DNA from: Pedobacter jeongneungensis
GTDB taxonomy: Bacteria; Bacteroidota; Bacteroidia; Sphingobacteriales; Sphingobacteriaceae
Length of the DNA stretch: 64,000 nt
Assembly: GCF_000633455.1 (NCBI RefSeq)
Contig: NZ_AYMG01000038.1
Location: 124,001-188,000 of the forward strand
Direction: 5' to 3'
Numbering within the stretch: position 1 is the first letter of the stretch; the number at the start of each line of letters is the position of its first letter. The notes beneath the pieces were generated by a model. It worked only from the letters and a program-made list of their open reading frames with translations. It ran no database searches and was not told the origin of the DNA. Of this stretch, positions 9,103 to 17,495 are shown piece after piece. The translations under genes were made by a program, and so were the position numbers.

Positions 9103-9153
9103 CGTATAATCCTCGCTTTTTCTGCCGATTTATTCAATCAGCAATTATTTAGG

Positions 9154-9225
9154 CAAAATTCTGAAAGTAAAATGAATTCACAAAACACTTAATTTAGGTT
9201 AAATCAATCGATAAAACAGATTGAT
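9154..9225 (-). promoter_or_regulatory. LysR-type operator and promoter for the 79-residue gene
   Basis: The 23-base operator at 9203-9225 has half-sites ATCAATCG (plus strand) and AGATTGAT around a 7-base spacer. It is identical at 20 of 23 positions to the site at 10153-10175. On the minus strand, 18 bases further on is a -33 TTTG (9181-9184), then 19 bases, then GAATTTTG (9154-9161) as the -7 element, off-consensus only at the first base. The operator centre lies about 65 bases before the predicted start point, the classical position for LysR activation. Confidence 0.72.
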
Positions 9226-9263
9226 AATATCCTGTTAATGATGATACGCTGCAAACCTTCATG

Positions 9264-10136
9264 TCAGTTTTGTCCAAGCAAAATTCTGAAGAATTCTGTC
9301 GCAGACTTTTTCTCATAGGCTTCCTTGAGGGAAATGATTACTGCTTTCCTGATCATATTGGAACCGGTTATGGGAATACTAACCAGATTATCGTTTATAT
9401 TGAGTGTGGTTTCCGCTAAAATCGTATACCATTGACCGGTTCTGACCAGTTCGAGGAGCGTGGGAATATCGTTAATTTCAATGGCTACCTCAGGTGAGCA
9501 GTCTGATTTTTTAAATATGCTGTCGATAAACCTCCTGGTACTGTAACCTGTTGCGGGCAAAACCATTGGCAATGTCTGAATATCAGAAAGGCTTACGGTT
9601 TTCTTTCTGCAAAGTGCCGAACCTGATGAAGCTATGAGACACATCTTTGATTCAAATAGCGACTGCAACTGTAAACTCTGGTCGTGGTAAACTTCTTCAA
9701 AGCTAAGCACGAAATCAAGCCCGGAGTGATTAAGCTTGTCAACCAGTTCTTCCGAGGTCGCAAAATACACGTTGATTTTTATTTTTGGATATTTTTCAGC
9801 AAAATGGATAAGTGCTGGAGTGAGTATATATTTCAGTCCGTAGGTTACCCCGATGTTGAGTTGCCCGGTGTTGAGCTGCTGGAGATCCAGCATGACGGAC
9901 TTACCGTCATTCGCCCTGGCGAAAGCGGAACGTGCATGCGGATAAAACAGTCTTCCTGCTTCGGTCAGTTCAACGCGCTTACCGATTCTGTTGAACATGG
10001 GCAGACCAAGTTCATCTTCAAGTTGCCGAATCTGCTGGGACAGCGTACTTTGGCTAATGAACACCTCCCTGGCGGCCTGGGTAAAATTCAACAGGTCGGC
10101 AGCCTTCAAAAAATATTTCAATTGTCGTAATTCCAT
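9264..10136 (-). CDS. LysR-family transcriptional regulator
   Basis: A 290-residue LTTR. The ATG at 10136 gives the typical opening MELRQLKYFLKAADLLNFTQ. An upstream in-frame extension to 10328 is rejected because it runs into the divergent MFS gene and has no family character. The winged helix-turn-helix covers residues 1-60 (AAREVFISQSTLSQQIRQLEDELG), followed by a two-lobed effector domain from about 90 to 290. The closest broad similarity in style is to the CynR/OxyR branch, but no cysteine switch is evident. It lies between two near-identical operators and probably regulates both flanking transcripts as well as itself. The inducer is probably a sulfur or redox metabolite, judged only from the target genes. 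Confidence 0.92.
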   Translation of the reverse strand: MELRQLKYFLKAADLLNFTQAAREVFISQSTLSQQIRQLEDELGLPMFNRIGKRVELTEAGRLFYPHARSAFARANDGKSVMLDLQQLNTGQLNIGVTYGLKYILTPALIHFAEKYPKIKINVYFATSEELVDKLNHSGLDFVLSFEEVYHDQSLQLQSLFESKMCLIASSGSALCRKKTVSLSDIQTLPMVLPATGYSTRRFIDSIFKKSDCSPEVAIEINDIPTLLELVRTGQWYTILAETTLNINDNLVSIPITGSNMIRKAVIISLKEAYEKKSATEFFRILLGQN

Positions 10137-10152
10137 ATACAAATTTAATAAA

Positions 10153-10224
10153 ATCAATCTAAAATACAGATTGATATGATATAAATAATCTATTTTGACG
10201 ATTAAAATATTCTTTGGAGATTTG
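10153..10224 (+). promoter_or_regulatory. LysR-type operator and promoter for the MFS-sulfur operon
   Basis: Perfect half-sites ATCAATCT (10153-10160) and AGATTGAT (10168-10175) flank a 7-base spacer, fitting the T-N11-A LysR rule. Then come 18 bases, a -33 TTTG (10194-10197), 19 bases, and GAGATTTG (10217-10224) as the -7 element, again weak only at its first base. The spacing is identical to the module at 9154-9225. The operator also sits 17 bases upstream of the lysR start codon, where it could give autoregulation. Confidence 0.72.
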
Positions 10225-10290
10225 TCCTGACGGCAATATAATAGTCCTGGATTGGGCACTCCCCTATCTTGCCTTCCTAATTTTATAGCG

Positions 10291-11640
10291 ATGAACATGT
10301 TTCGTTCAATGAAGTACCGTAACTTCAAACTCTTTTTTTACGGTCAATCCATATCACTGATAGGTACCTGGATGCAAAAAACAGCCGTAGCATGGCTTGT
10401 CTACAGGCTTACCGGTTCTGCCCTGCTGCTTGGGCTCACCGGGTTTGTGGGCTTAATCCCTTCTTTGATTCTCTCTCCCTATGCGGGTAGTCTGATTGAC
10501 AGGTACAACAGGTATCACATCATGGTTATTTGTCAGCTCATTTCCATGCTGCAGGCTGGTGCCCTGGCTTTACTGATATTATTCAACCATTACAACATTA
10601 CAGCAATTATTTGCCTCAGCCTGCTGGCCGGTATCGTTAACGCATTTGATTCAACCTGCAGACAATCATTAATGGTTGACATGGTTGATGATCCGCAGGA
10701 CCTACCCAACGCGATTGCACTTAATTCAACAATGACAAATTTCGCCAGAATTGCAGGACCTGCTGTGGCAGGCTTAGTGCTGGGCCAGTTTGGGGAGGAT
10801 GTCTGTTTCTTCGGAAATTTCTTTAGTTATGGCCCGGTTCTGATTTGCATATTCATGATGAAACTGAATCTTGCAGAACGCAAAAAGGCTACCCAGGGAA
10901 CCTGGGAAAGCCTTAGAGAGGGCTATATTTATGTACGTTCTAATCCGGATATCAGGTCACTGATTATCCTCCTTTCCGTAAGCAGCCTGCTGGTAATGCC
11001 CTTCGGAACATTGATACCCATCTTCGCCAAGGATATTTTCAACGGGGATGCCAATACCTTCAGCTGGTTCGAAATTGCAGCAGGGCTGGGCTCGGTCTTC
11101 AGCGCCGTTTATCTGGCCAACCTTAAAAGTGACAAAGTGCTCTTACCCCTCATTATCACTTCCAGCATCATTTTCGGGATAAGCGTCTTGTTTGTCGCTT
11201 ACAGTAAAAACCTGGCGTCATCGCTTTTCTTCATGGCCATCAGCGGAGCCGGAATGATGGCACAATCGGCTGCGATAAATACCTATTTGCAAACCCACAC
11301 CACTTTGGATATGAGGGCAAGGGTAATCAGCTATTATATTATGGCCTATCAGGGAGTCATGCCTATCGGCAGCCTGTTGGTCGGCTGGATGGCAGGCCTG
11401 ATTGGAACGCGGGTGACAGTGGGTGTTGAAGGCATTATGGGCATATTAGCCGCCATAGTCTATCTATTACATCAAAAAGGGCGATATCAGACCTCGAAAG
11501 ATTTGTCAGGTTATGCACAGCCAGTCAATCTCTTGAACTATACCAGCCAAAAAATAATCCGCGCCTGTTGGATAAGGACTTCATTTAGAAAAAAATGGGA
11601 CGTGAATTTAAAATCGAATGATAAAATAAAAAACACATAA
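10291..11640 (+). CDS. MFS transporter, EntS/MFS_3-like
   Basis: A 449-residue inner-membrane exporter-type major facilitator protein. The ATG at 10291 (MNMFRSMKYRNFKLFFYGQS) is chosen because the family opens with a short ‘RNFRLFFxGQxIS’-like segment; the longer frame from 10252 would overlap the predicted promoter leader. About 12 membrane segments are visible, with the TWMQKTAVAWLVYRLTGSA segment after helix 1 and SPYAGSLIDRYNR as the loop 2-3 motif. The charged C-terminal tail (about 50 residues) is soluble. It is the first gene of the LysR-activated operon, two bases before the hydrolase gene. The substrate is unknown; the family often exports siderophores, drugs or small metabolites. 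Confidence 0.92.
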   Translation: MNMFRSMKYRNFKLFFYGQSISLIGTWMQKTAVAWLVYRLTGSALLLGLTGFVGLIPSLILSPYAGSLIDRYNRYHIMVICQLISMLQAGALALLILFNHYNITAIICLSLLAGIVNAFDSTCRQSLMVDMVDDPQDLPNAIALNSTMTNFARIAGPAVAGLVLGQFGEDVCFFGNFFSYGPVLICIFMMKLNLAERKKATQGTWESLREGYIYVRSNPDIRSLIILLSVSSLLVMPFGTLIPIFAKDIFNGDANTFSWFEIAAGLGSVFSAVYLANLKSDKVLLPLIITSSIIFGISVLFVAYSKNLASSLFFMAISGAGMMAQSAAINTYLQTHTTLDMRARVISYYIMAYQGVMPIGSLLVGWMAGLIGTRVTVGVEGIMGILAAIVYLLHQKGRYQTSKDLSGYAQPVNLLNYTSQKIIRACWIRTSFRKKWDVNLKSNDKIKNT

Positions 11641-11642
11641 AA

Positions 11643-12377
11643 ATGGAAATAATACCATTGACACAAGGCAATTTTCAGGTTGATAAAAACAAAAACTTCA
11701 TTCCCATTATCAGCGAAAATAATAACCAGGGAATTTCTGATGGTTTGAATATCTCCGTCAGACCCTTTGTAGTGATTACTTCAAACCAGACTATACTGCT
11801 TGATGCAGGGCTTGGCTCACGGGATCAAGAGTCTCCGCCGCTCAGTGAATCTATACGTGCACAAGGACTTGTTAACGATCAGATCACTACAATCCTTCTT
11901 TCCCATCTTCATAAAGACCACATCGGAGGTTTAGGTTATTTCAGGAACGGAAGTTTTAGACCTCAATTTCCAAATGCAAAGATCTATCTACAGGCCAGGG
12001 AGCTTGAATTTGCGCAATCACAGACCCAAAACCCGTCCTATGACCAGTTATTACTCAATGAACTGGCTTGTATGCCCAACCTTATACGCATGGATAAACA
12101 AAGTGATTCTATCACTCCGGAAATTTCTTACCAGGTAAGTGGCGGCCATACCCCTTACCATCAGGTATTCTGGATCAGAGCGTATGGCAAAACAGTCTTT
12201 TACGGTGGGGATGTCCTGCCTAAAATAAGCTATATAAACTTCCCTGGCGCATACAAAACGGATCATGATGGAAAGCTGGCCCTAAGGGAACGCCAGCAAT
12301 GGGTTAAAACCGCGACGAAAGAAAACTGGAAAATTCTGCTTTACCATGATTCCCAAAATGAAGCAGCCTTCCTTTGA
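11643..12377 (+). CDS. metallo-beta-lactamase-fold hydrolase, probably frameshifted at its end
   Basis: A 244-residue cytosolic zinc hydrolase of the MBL superfamily. Zinc ligands are visible in order: H88, H90, D92, H93 (SHLHKDHIGG), H169 (GGHT), D190 (YGGD) and H235 (LLYHDS). The substrate is unknown; the fold covers lactonases, thioesterases and glyoxalase II-like enzymes, and the setting suggests a sulfur-containing thioester or lactone. The frame stops abruptly ten residues after the last ligand, while a protein-like extension continues in the +2 frame to 12508 (see next entry). The catalytic core is complete either way. Confidence 0.88.
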   Translation: MEIIPLTQGNFQVDKNKNFIPIISENNNQGISDGLNISVRPFVVITSNQTILLDAGLGSRDQESPPLSESIRAQGLVNDQITTILLSHLHKDHIGGLGYFRNGSFRPQFPNAKIYLQARELEFAQSQTQNPSYDQLLLNELACMPNLIRMDKQSDSITPEISYQVSGGHTPYHQVFWIRAYGKTVFYGGDVLPKISYINFPGAYKTDHDGKLALRERQQWVKTATKENWKILLYHDSQNEAAFL

Positions 12378-12508
12378 CCGCTGAATACGGATTTAAAATT
12401 ATTGAATATAATCTCAAAAAGAGTTCCAGCACATCTCCACTTGAACCGACAAAATACTATCTCTTACCCCACGGAGGTAAAGAGATTTCTGTTTTAAAAA
12501 ACAGGTAA
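12378..12508 (+). other. out-of-frame C-terminal extension of the MBL hydrolase
   Basis: After the TGA at 12375-12377 the +2 frame runs open for about 45 codons to a TAA at 12506-12508. It reads like the C-terminal strands of the same protein (SLPLTAEYGFKIIEYN, then TKYYLLPHGGKEISVLKN). Adding one base in the short T run at 12371-12374 would join the frames into a protein of about 288 residues. This may be a true frameshift mutation, a programmed shift or a sequencing error. Confidence 0.5.
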
Positions 12509-12657
12509 AATTTAAGTTGGCTACCTGCCTCTGGGGATGCCGAGTGAAAACTTCGTGCTGTATTTTTTACGAGGAAAAAGCATACAGATGATATAGATTG
12601 ATAAAAAAAACACCAAAATACAAAAATTCCGAATAAATTATGGATTATCCACCTCTG

Positions 12658-12689
12658 CTTGACACAATCAATTAACTGTAAGATATTTG
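12658..12689 (+). promoter_or_regulatory. candidate internal promoter before the cysteine desulfurase gene
   Basis: CTTG (12658-12661), 20 bases, then GATATTTG (12682-12689) fits the Bacteroidota -33/-7 pattern with one mismatch in each element. It ends 29 bases before the ATG at 12719. The gap from 12509 to 12657 shows nothing else convincing. No LysR operator is placed before this element as it is before the two other promoters. Confidence 0.35.
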
Positions 12690-12718
12690 TCCATATAATT
12701 TTCAGAAAACAGATAACT

Positions 12719-13879
12719 ATGGAAAAAATCACCTACCTTGATAATGCAGCTACTACCGCGCTGGATACCAGGGTTTTAGACGCCATGCTACCTTACCTGG
12801 GTGAACAATATGGCAATCCTTCATCATCATACGCCTTTGGAAGGCTATCCCGCGCGGCGATTGAGTTAGCCAGAAAAACTGTTGCCACGCACCTTGGCGT
12901 GAAAGCAACGAACATATATTTCACCAGCGGTGGCACGGAGAGCAATAACACTGCAATTTCTTGTGCAATCAATGATTTGGGATGCAGTCATGTTATAACC
13001 TCAGCGATAGAGCACCATTCGGTACTACATACCGTTCAGCATCATTGCGCCAGTTCGGCGGTGAGTTGTTCTTACGTTCGTTTAGACAAATATGGCCAGG
13101 TGGATCTTTTAGACCTCGAGCAGCAACTAACCAGCAAGTCAGCTAACGGCATTAAGTGTCTGGTTAGTTTAATGCATGCAAACAATGAAATAGGTGCTAT
13201 TCTTGACATTGGCAGGGTCGGCGAGCTGTGCAGAAACCACAGTGCAATTTTTCACTCGGACTGCGTGCAGACTATAGGACACTACGCAATAAACCTGGCA
13301 GAGGTTGGCGTACATTTCGCCTCGGCCTCTGGGCATAAGTTTCATGGACCCAAGGGAACAGGCATTCTATATGTCAGCAACGACACCTCTTTAACGCCAT
13401 ATATACATGGCGGAGGTCAGGAGCGTAAAAAACGTGCCGGCACGGAAAATGTTCATGGCATTATTGGATTTTCAGAAGCGTTAAACATCGCAATGCAACA
13501 GCTCGTTGAAGACCAGGAAAAGATTGTCGGGCTAAACCAGAAAATGCAGCGCGGGCTTTTGAGCATTTCCTCCGAGATCACTTTTAACAGCTTCACTGAC
13601 TGCCTCTATACGGTGCTAAGTGTGAATTTCCCTCAGGGAAGCGATACTGACCTCTTGCTTTCCTCCTTCGACCGCAACGGAATATGTGCTTCAGGCGGAA
13701 GCGCATGCAGTAGTGGCGATGACGGCGGGAGCCATGTTATCGCAGCGTTGGGAAATAACATACCTGGGGCTACGATCCGTTTTTCCTTCAGCAGAATGAC
13801 ATCCGAATGCGATATTGACTATGCCATCAGCAGGATTGCAGTTGAGCTTGGAAAAATAGAAAATAAAGTAGCCCATTAA
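12719..13879 (+). CDS. cysteine desulfurase (NifS/IscS family, class V aminotransferase)
   Basis: A PLP enzyme that removes sulfur from cysteine to form an enzyme persulfide and alanine. It is 386 residues long; the ATG at 12719 gives the canonical opening MEKITYLDNAATT. The PLP lysine is K207 (ASGHKFHGPKG), the ring-stacking histidine is H99 or H100 (AIEHHSV), and the catalytic cysteine is C330 on the mobile loop (SGGSACSSG). The RAGTENVHGIIGF segment is intact. It lies seven bases before the TauE gene and not near iscU, sufB or trmU. A role in generating or handling persulfide in this cluster is therefore more likely than general Fe-S assembly, although this is an inference. Confidence 0.93.
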   Translation: MEKITYLDNAATTALDTRVLDAMLPYLGEQYGNPSSSYAFGRLSRAAIELARKTVATHLGVKATNIYFTSGGTESNNTAISCAINDLGCSHVITSAIEHHSVLHTVQHHCASSAVSCSYVRLDKYGQVDLLDLEQQLTSKSANGIKCLVSLMHANNEIGAILDIGRVGELCRNHSAIFHSDCVQTIGHYAINLAEVGVHFASASGHKFHGPKGTGILYVSNDTSLTPYIHGGGQERKKRAGTENVHGIIGFSEALNIAMQQLVEDQEKIVGLNQKMQRGLLSISSEITFNSFTDCLYTVLSVNFPQGSDTDLLLSSFDRNGICASGGSACSSGDDGGSHVIAALGNNIPGATIRFSFSRMTSECDIDYAISRIAVELGKIENKVAH

Positions 13880-13885
13880 AAGGCC

Positions 13886-14686
13886 ATGGAAATTCTGGGT
13901 TACCTCTCTTCAGTTTTAATAGGCATTTCCCTGGGCTTGCTGGGTGCCGGGGGCAGTATACTTACCGTACCAATCCTGGTATACCTTTTCGGGCTTAGTC
14001 CTGCAATATCGGTACGCTACTCTTTGTGGATTGTAGGCTTTACCAGCCTCTTCGCGCTAATACCTAGAGTCCGAAAGGGCGAAGTATTGCTGCTCGAAGG
14101 TGGTGTCTTCGGAGTGATATCAATATCGGTGGTGTGTATTGTGCGGGTGCTAATCCTGCCACTGGTTCCACACGAGCTTTATAAAAAAGGTGATTTTGTA
14201 TTAACTCTGGACAATGCAAGCATGATTTCTTTTGCTATCCTTATGTTTTTTGTATCCCGGGCGATGACCCGCCAGTCTGATGCCCGACCAGATACTCCAG
14301 TAACAAAAGCGTCTGACTTACTTTTAGTTTCTTCAGCTATTGCAACCGGATTGCTTACTGGTTTTCTGGGCGCAGGTGGTGGTTTTTTAATTGTACCGGT
14401 TTTAATGTTTTTTTTCAGGCTTGATGCAAAAAAAGCAATCGGAACTTCGTTGTTTATCATCACACTGAATTCTATCTCCGGATTTCTTTCTGAAATGAAC
14501 CTTCAGAAACTGGACTGGACTTTCATTGGCTGCCTGACGATACTGTCGGTTTTCGGAAGCATAATAGGACGCCTTATCGGCCAGCGCCTGGATACCATCC
14601 ACCTCAGAAAAGCCTTCGGATGGTTTATATTTATCCTGGCTGTAACGCTGCTAACCATCCAGGGGATTCAGCTTATTTACACCTAA
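13886..14686 (+). CDS. TauE/SafE family sulfite/anion exporter
   Basis: A 266-residue inner-membrane permease with two related halves, each starting with a Gly-rich helix (LLGAGGSILTVPILVYLFGL near residues 19-38 and FLGAGGGFLIVPVLMFFFRL near 160-179). This internal duplication is the family signature. About eight membrane segments are visible. Members export sulfite, sulfoacetate or related anions. It lies directly before the persulfide dioxygenase/rhodanese gene; TauE next to a CstB-like protein is also how the staphylococcal persulfide-detoxification (cst) operon is arranged. Sulfite, a product of persulfide oxidation, is the likeliest substrate. Confidence 0.92.
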   Translation: MEILGYLSSVLIGISLGLLGAGGSILTVPILVYLFGLSPAISVRYSLWIVGFTSLFALIPRVRKGEVLLLEGGVFGVISISVVCIVRVLILPLVPHELYKKGDFVLTLDNASMISFAILMFFVSRAMTRQSDARPDTPVTKASDLLLVSSAIATGLLTGFLGAGGGFLIVPVLMFFFRLDAKKAIGTSLFIITLNSISGFLSEMNLQKLDWTFIGCLTILSVFGSIIGRLIGQRLDTIHLRKAFGWFIFILAVTLLTIQGIQLIYT

Positions 14687-14714
14687 TCCACTATTGAACA
14701 AAATTCAAAGCACC

Positions 14715-16091
14715 ATGAAAATAGAACAAATTTATGAAAAGTGTCTTTCGCAAGCATCATACTACATTGAGTTTAATGGCGAGGCTGCTGTAATCGATCC
14801 GTTAAGGGATGTTTCCCGTTACCTGGCACTTGCCGATGTGTCAGGGGCAAAAATTAAATACATATTCGAGACTCATTTTCATGCAGATTTTGTAAGCGGA
14901 CACCTCGAACTTGAACAAAAGACCGGCGCAGTAATTATTTTTGGTCCCGAAGCGGTAACCGGCTTTAAAGCTCATATTGCTTCGGATGGCGAATACTTCG
15001 GACTAGGGGGTGCAAGTTTAACGCTACTGCACACGCCTGGCCATACACTGGAGAGCAGCTGTCTGTTGCTTAAAGACGTTCACCATCAACAGGTAGCCAT
15101 TTTCACAGGAGATACACTTTTTCTGGGAGACGTGGGTCGCCCGGATTTAGCGCAGGATACAAATATTGGTTTGAGTAAGGAAAATCTTGCCGGAATGCTA
15201 TATGATTCTTTGCACCGTAATATCCTTCCCCTATCTGATCACATCACATTATATCCAGGCCATGGCGCGGGCAGCGCGTGCGGTAAGAATATGAGCAGTG
15301 AAACCGTCGATACGCTGGGTAACCAGCGAAAGTCAAACTATGCACTTAATGCCCAGTTGAGCAAACCGGATTTTATCCACCTATTATGCGGCAATCTGAA
15401 TGATGCCCCGGAATACTTTCCGATGGACGTGAGGCTGAATCGTCAGGGATATACGTCAATCGATCAGATCATAAAGATGGTTGTTCCACTCAATCCGCGT
15501 CACTTCAGTGAACGGATGAGCCAGCAAGGCACAATGGTGCTGGATGTGCGCAGTGCTGACGATTTTGCGGCCGGCCATATCCCGGGCTCAATCAACATTG
15601 GACTGGACGGACGGTTTGCACCATGGGTCGGAGAAATAATACCCTCCTCACAGAAACAGATTTTACTGGTTTGTCCCAGGGAAAGAATCGAGGAAACCAT
15701 AATGAGACTGGGTAGGATTGGTTACCATCAATGTACAGCATACCTTGCCTTAGGGATAGATAGCTGGAGTTCCGCGGGAAATCCTGTTGAAAATGTACTT
15801 AACATTTCTGCCGCTGCATTCTGTGAATTACATCAAAATTTAAAAGGAAATCTTATTGATGTTCGCGCAGCCTCGGAATTTGCGCTTGGATCAATTGGCG
15901 ACAGTCAGAATATCCCGCTTTCTAAAGACATAGAATTAAAAAACGAACTGATGGAAGATACTTATATTTTCTGCGCTGGTGGATACCGGTCAATGATCTT
16001 CATTTCGAAAGCAAAGGCGGCAGGACATCAAAAGCTGATCAATATTAGCGGTGGGTATAATGCTTTGGTTCAAGCGGGTATCCAGTCATAA
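14715..16091 (+). CDS. persulfide dioxygenase-rhodanese fusion (ETHE1/CstB-like)
   Basis: A 458-residue cytosolic protein that probably oxidises low-molecular-weight persulfides to sulfite and/or thiosulfate. The N-terminal MBL-fold dioxygenase (1-240) has the ETHE1-type motif THFHADF (H54, H56, D58), H110, D133 and H183. Two rhodanese domains follow: one at about 265-360 with a cysteine at C320 (LLVCPRERIE) and one at about 370-458 with the standard loop C420-AGGYR. The ATG at 14715 (MKIEQIYEKCLSQASYYIE) matches the family opening; a TTG 21 bases earlier is less likely. It has the same domain order as CstB. No sulfide:quinone oxidoreductase is in the window. Confidence 0.94.
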   Translation: MKIEQIYEKCLSQASYYIEFNGEAAVIDPLRDVSRYLALADVSGAKIKYIFETHFHADFVSGHLELEQKTGAVIIFGPEAVTGFKAHIASDGEYFGLGGASLTLLHTPGHTLESSCLLLKDVHHQQVAIFTGDTLFLGDVGRPDLAQDTNIGLSKENLAGMLYDSLHRNILPLSDHITLYPGHGAGSACGKNMSSETVDTLGNQRKSNYALNAQLSKPDFIHLLCGNLNDAPEYFPMDVRLNRQGYTSIDQIIKMVVPLNPRHFSERMSQQGTMVLDVRSADDFAAGHIPGSINIGLDGRFAPWVGEIIPSSQKQILLVCPRERIEETIMRLGRIGYHQCTAYLALGIDSWSSAGNPVENVLNISAAAFCELHQNLKGNLIDVRAASEFALGSIGDSQNIPLSKDIELKNELMEDTYIFCAGGYRSMIFISKAKAAGHQKLINISGGYNALVQAGIQS

Positions 16092-16162
16092 AAACAAATA
16101 AAAGGCATGCTATTTATTGGCTAAAAGCAGATAACAATCAGGCAAAAAAATAAATAAGTAAA

Positions 16163-17137
16163 ATGAAACAGGAAGAGAATAAAGAGCACCATCAGTGCCT
16201 GATCATAGGATCTGGTCCTGCAGGTTATACCGCAGCCATTTATGCAGCAAGAGCTGATTTAAAACCAGTGATGTATACCGGGATGGAGGCAGGTGGTCAG
16301 CTTACGCAAACCACTGAAGTGGATAATTTCCCTGGTTATCCTAAGGGAATAACGGGACCGGAAATGATGGAAGATTTCAGAAAACAGGCGGAAAGATTTG
16401 GGACAGCAATACATTTTGGCTACATCAGCTCGGTAGACTTTTCCAGACGCCCCTTTAGTGTAGTCCTAGACGAGGTGAAAATGATCACCGCCGACACTGT
16501 GATTATAGCAACCGGAGCAACCGCAAAATGGCTGGAAATTCCCGGCGAACAACAATATAATGGCTTCGGTGTGTCGGCTTGCGCAGTTTGCGATGGATTT
16601 TTCTTTAAAGGAGTTGAGGTTGCAATTGTAGGAGGCGGCGATACCGCGGCGGAGGAAGCTACCTATTTGGCTAAATTATGTAAGAAAGTCCACCTTCTGG
16701 TGAGAAGAGATCAGTTCAGAGCTTCAAAGGCCATGATATCACGTGTGCTTGCAACCCCAAACATCGAAATCCACTACAACACCAGTACCGTTGAAATTCT
16801 TGGAAATGGAAAAAACGTTACCGGTGTCCGGGTATTGAATACATCGAGTGGTCTGGAATCCGCCATCAATGTCGAGGGATTTTTTGTAGCTATCGGCCAT
16901 CAGCCTAACACTGGAATTTTCAACGGTCAGCTGGATATGAATGAAATGGGTTACCTGATTACCAAGCCAGGCAGCTCAAAGACCAATATCCCCGGGATAT
17001 TTGCCTGCGGCGACGTACAGGATATGCACTACCGTCAGGCGATTACTGCTGCAGCATCAGGATGCATGGCAGCACTTGACGCAGAGCGCTACCTCGCCGG
17101 GTTAATACCCTCTCCCCTTATTCTGATGAGCCTCTAG
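16163..17137 (+). CDS. trxB: thioredoxin-disulfide reductase
   Basis: A 324-residue FAD/NADPH flavoprotein that reduces thioredoxin. It has the FAD-binding GSGPAG (residues 16-21), the redox pair C140-AV-C143 (ACAVCDGFF), the NADPH-binding GGGDTAAEEA near residues 156-165, and the closing FAD motif FACGDVQD. Length and order are standard. It closes the sulfur operon after a 71-base gap and is followed by a strong terminator. In this setting it could also reduce persulfides or the rhodanese partner. Whether it is the only thioredoxin reductase of the genome cannot be seen here. Confidence 0.95.
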   Translation: MKQEENKEHHQCLIIGSGPAGYTAAIYAARADLKPVMYTGMEAGGQLTQTTEVDNFPGYPKGITGPEMMEDFRKQAERFGTAIHFGYISSVDFSRRPFSVVLDEVKMITADTVIIATGATAKWLEIPGEQQYNGFGVSACAVCDGFFFKGVEVAIVGGGDTAAEEATYLAKLCKKVHLLVRRDQFRASKAMISRVLATPNIEIHYNTSTVEILGNGKNVTGVRVLNTSSGLESAINVEGFFVAIGHQPNTGIFNGQLDMNEMGYLITKPGSSKTNIPGIFACGDVQDMHYRQAITAAASGCMAALDAERYLAGLIPSPLILMSL

Positions 17138-17437
17138 CCGTAAGCAGGATGTAGAAGCTGAACGAATTTAGCCAAATCAGAAAAAACCTATCTCCCGTTT
17201 GCTGCGCCTGGAAGTGATTATCCTATCCCAACAGACACCTACGAACTGTTTAAGCATTTATTTAGTTATGGAGGGGACATCATACTGTTTTATGTCCAAA
17301 GAAATCTTCCCTGATTTTCTCAGCATCCTTTAAAGTATAAAAAGTGCTTTTGCATACACTATCATACGGAATGCCCATGTATATGCGGCTTAAACTATAA
17401 GCTGGTGTAATACAGGATGTCGGCCGTTTGAAAAGTA
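17138..17437. other. intergenic stretch after trxB, possible gene remnant
   Basis: This is about 300 bases between convergent genes. A frame of about 50 codons without its own ATG (plus strand, roughly 17168-17314) has protein-like composition, including YLPFAAPGSDYPIPTDTYEL. It is bounded by stop codons and matches nothing I recognise. It may be a decayed gene or chance; nothing else is evident. Confidence 0.25.
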
Positions 17438-17471
17438 AAAGGGTTTGTCGAAACCAATCGACAAACCCTTT
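17438..17471. terminator. bidirectional intrinsic terminator
   Basis: A perfect 14-bp stem, AAAGGGTTTGTCGA (17438-17451) pairing with TCGACAAACCCTTT (17458-17471), around a 6-base loop. It lies 25 bases beyond the stop of the M16 peptidase gene and between it and the convergent trxB operon. A-rich and T-rich arm ends make it work on both strands. Confidence 0.9.
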
Positions 17472-17495
17472 ATTGTTATATGTAGGTAAATAACT

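Noticed and set aside
9684..10130. 148-codon plus-strand frame inside lysR
   Set aside because: It lies wholly on the opposite strand of a well-supported LysR gene and has no family character; it is a shadow frame.
10137..10328. Extended N-terminus of LysR
   Set aside because: The extra 64 residues overlap the divergent operator, promoter and MFS gene start and do not look like a protein domain.
12457..12732. 91-codon minus-strand frame between the hydrolase and cysteine desulfurase genes
   Set aside because: It is a hydrophobic but low-complexity frame in an AT-rich gap, overlaps the desulfurase start, and faces against the operon.
17168..17314. Possible decayed gene after trxB
   Set aside because: About 50 protein-like codons without a start and without a recognisable family are too little to call a pseudogene.
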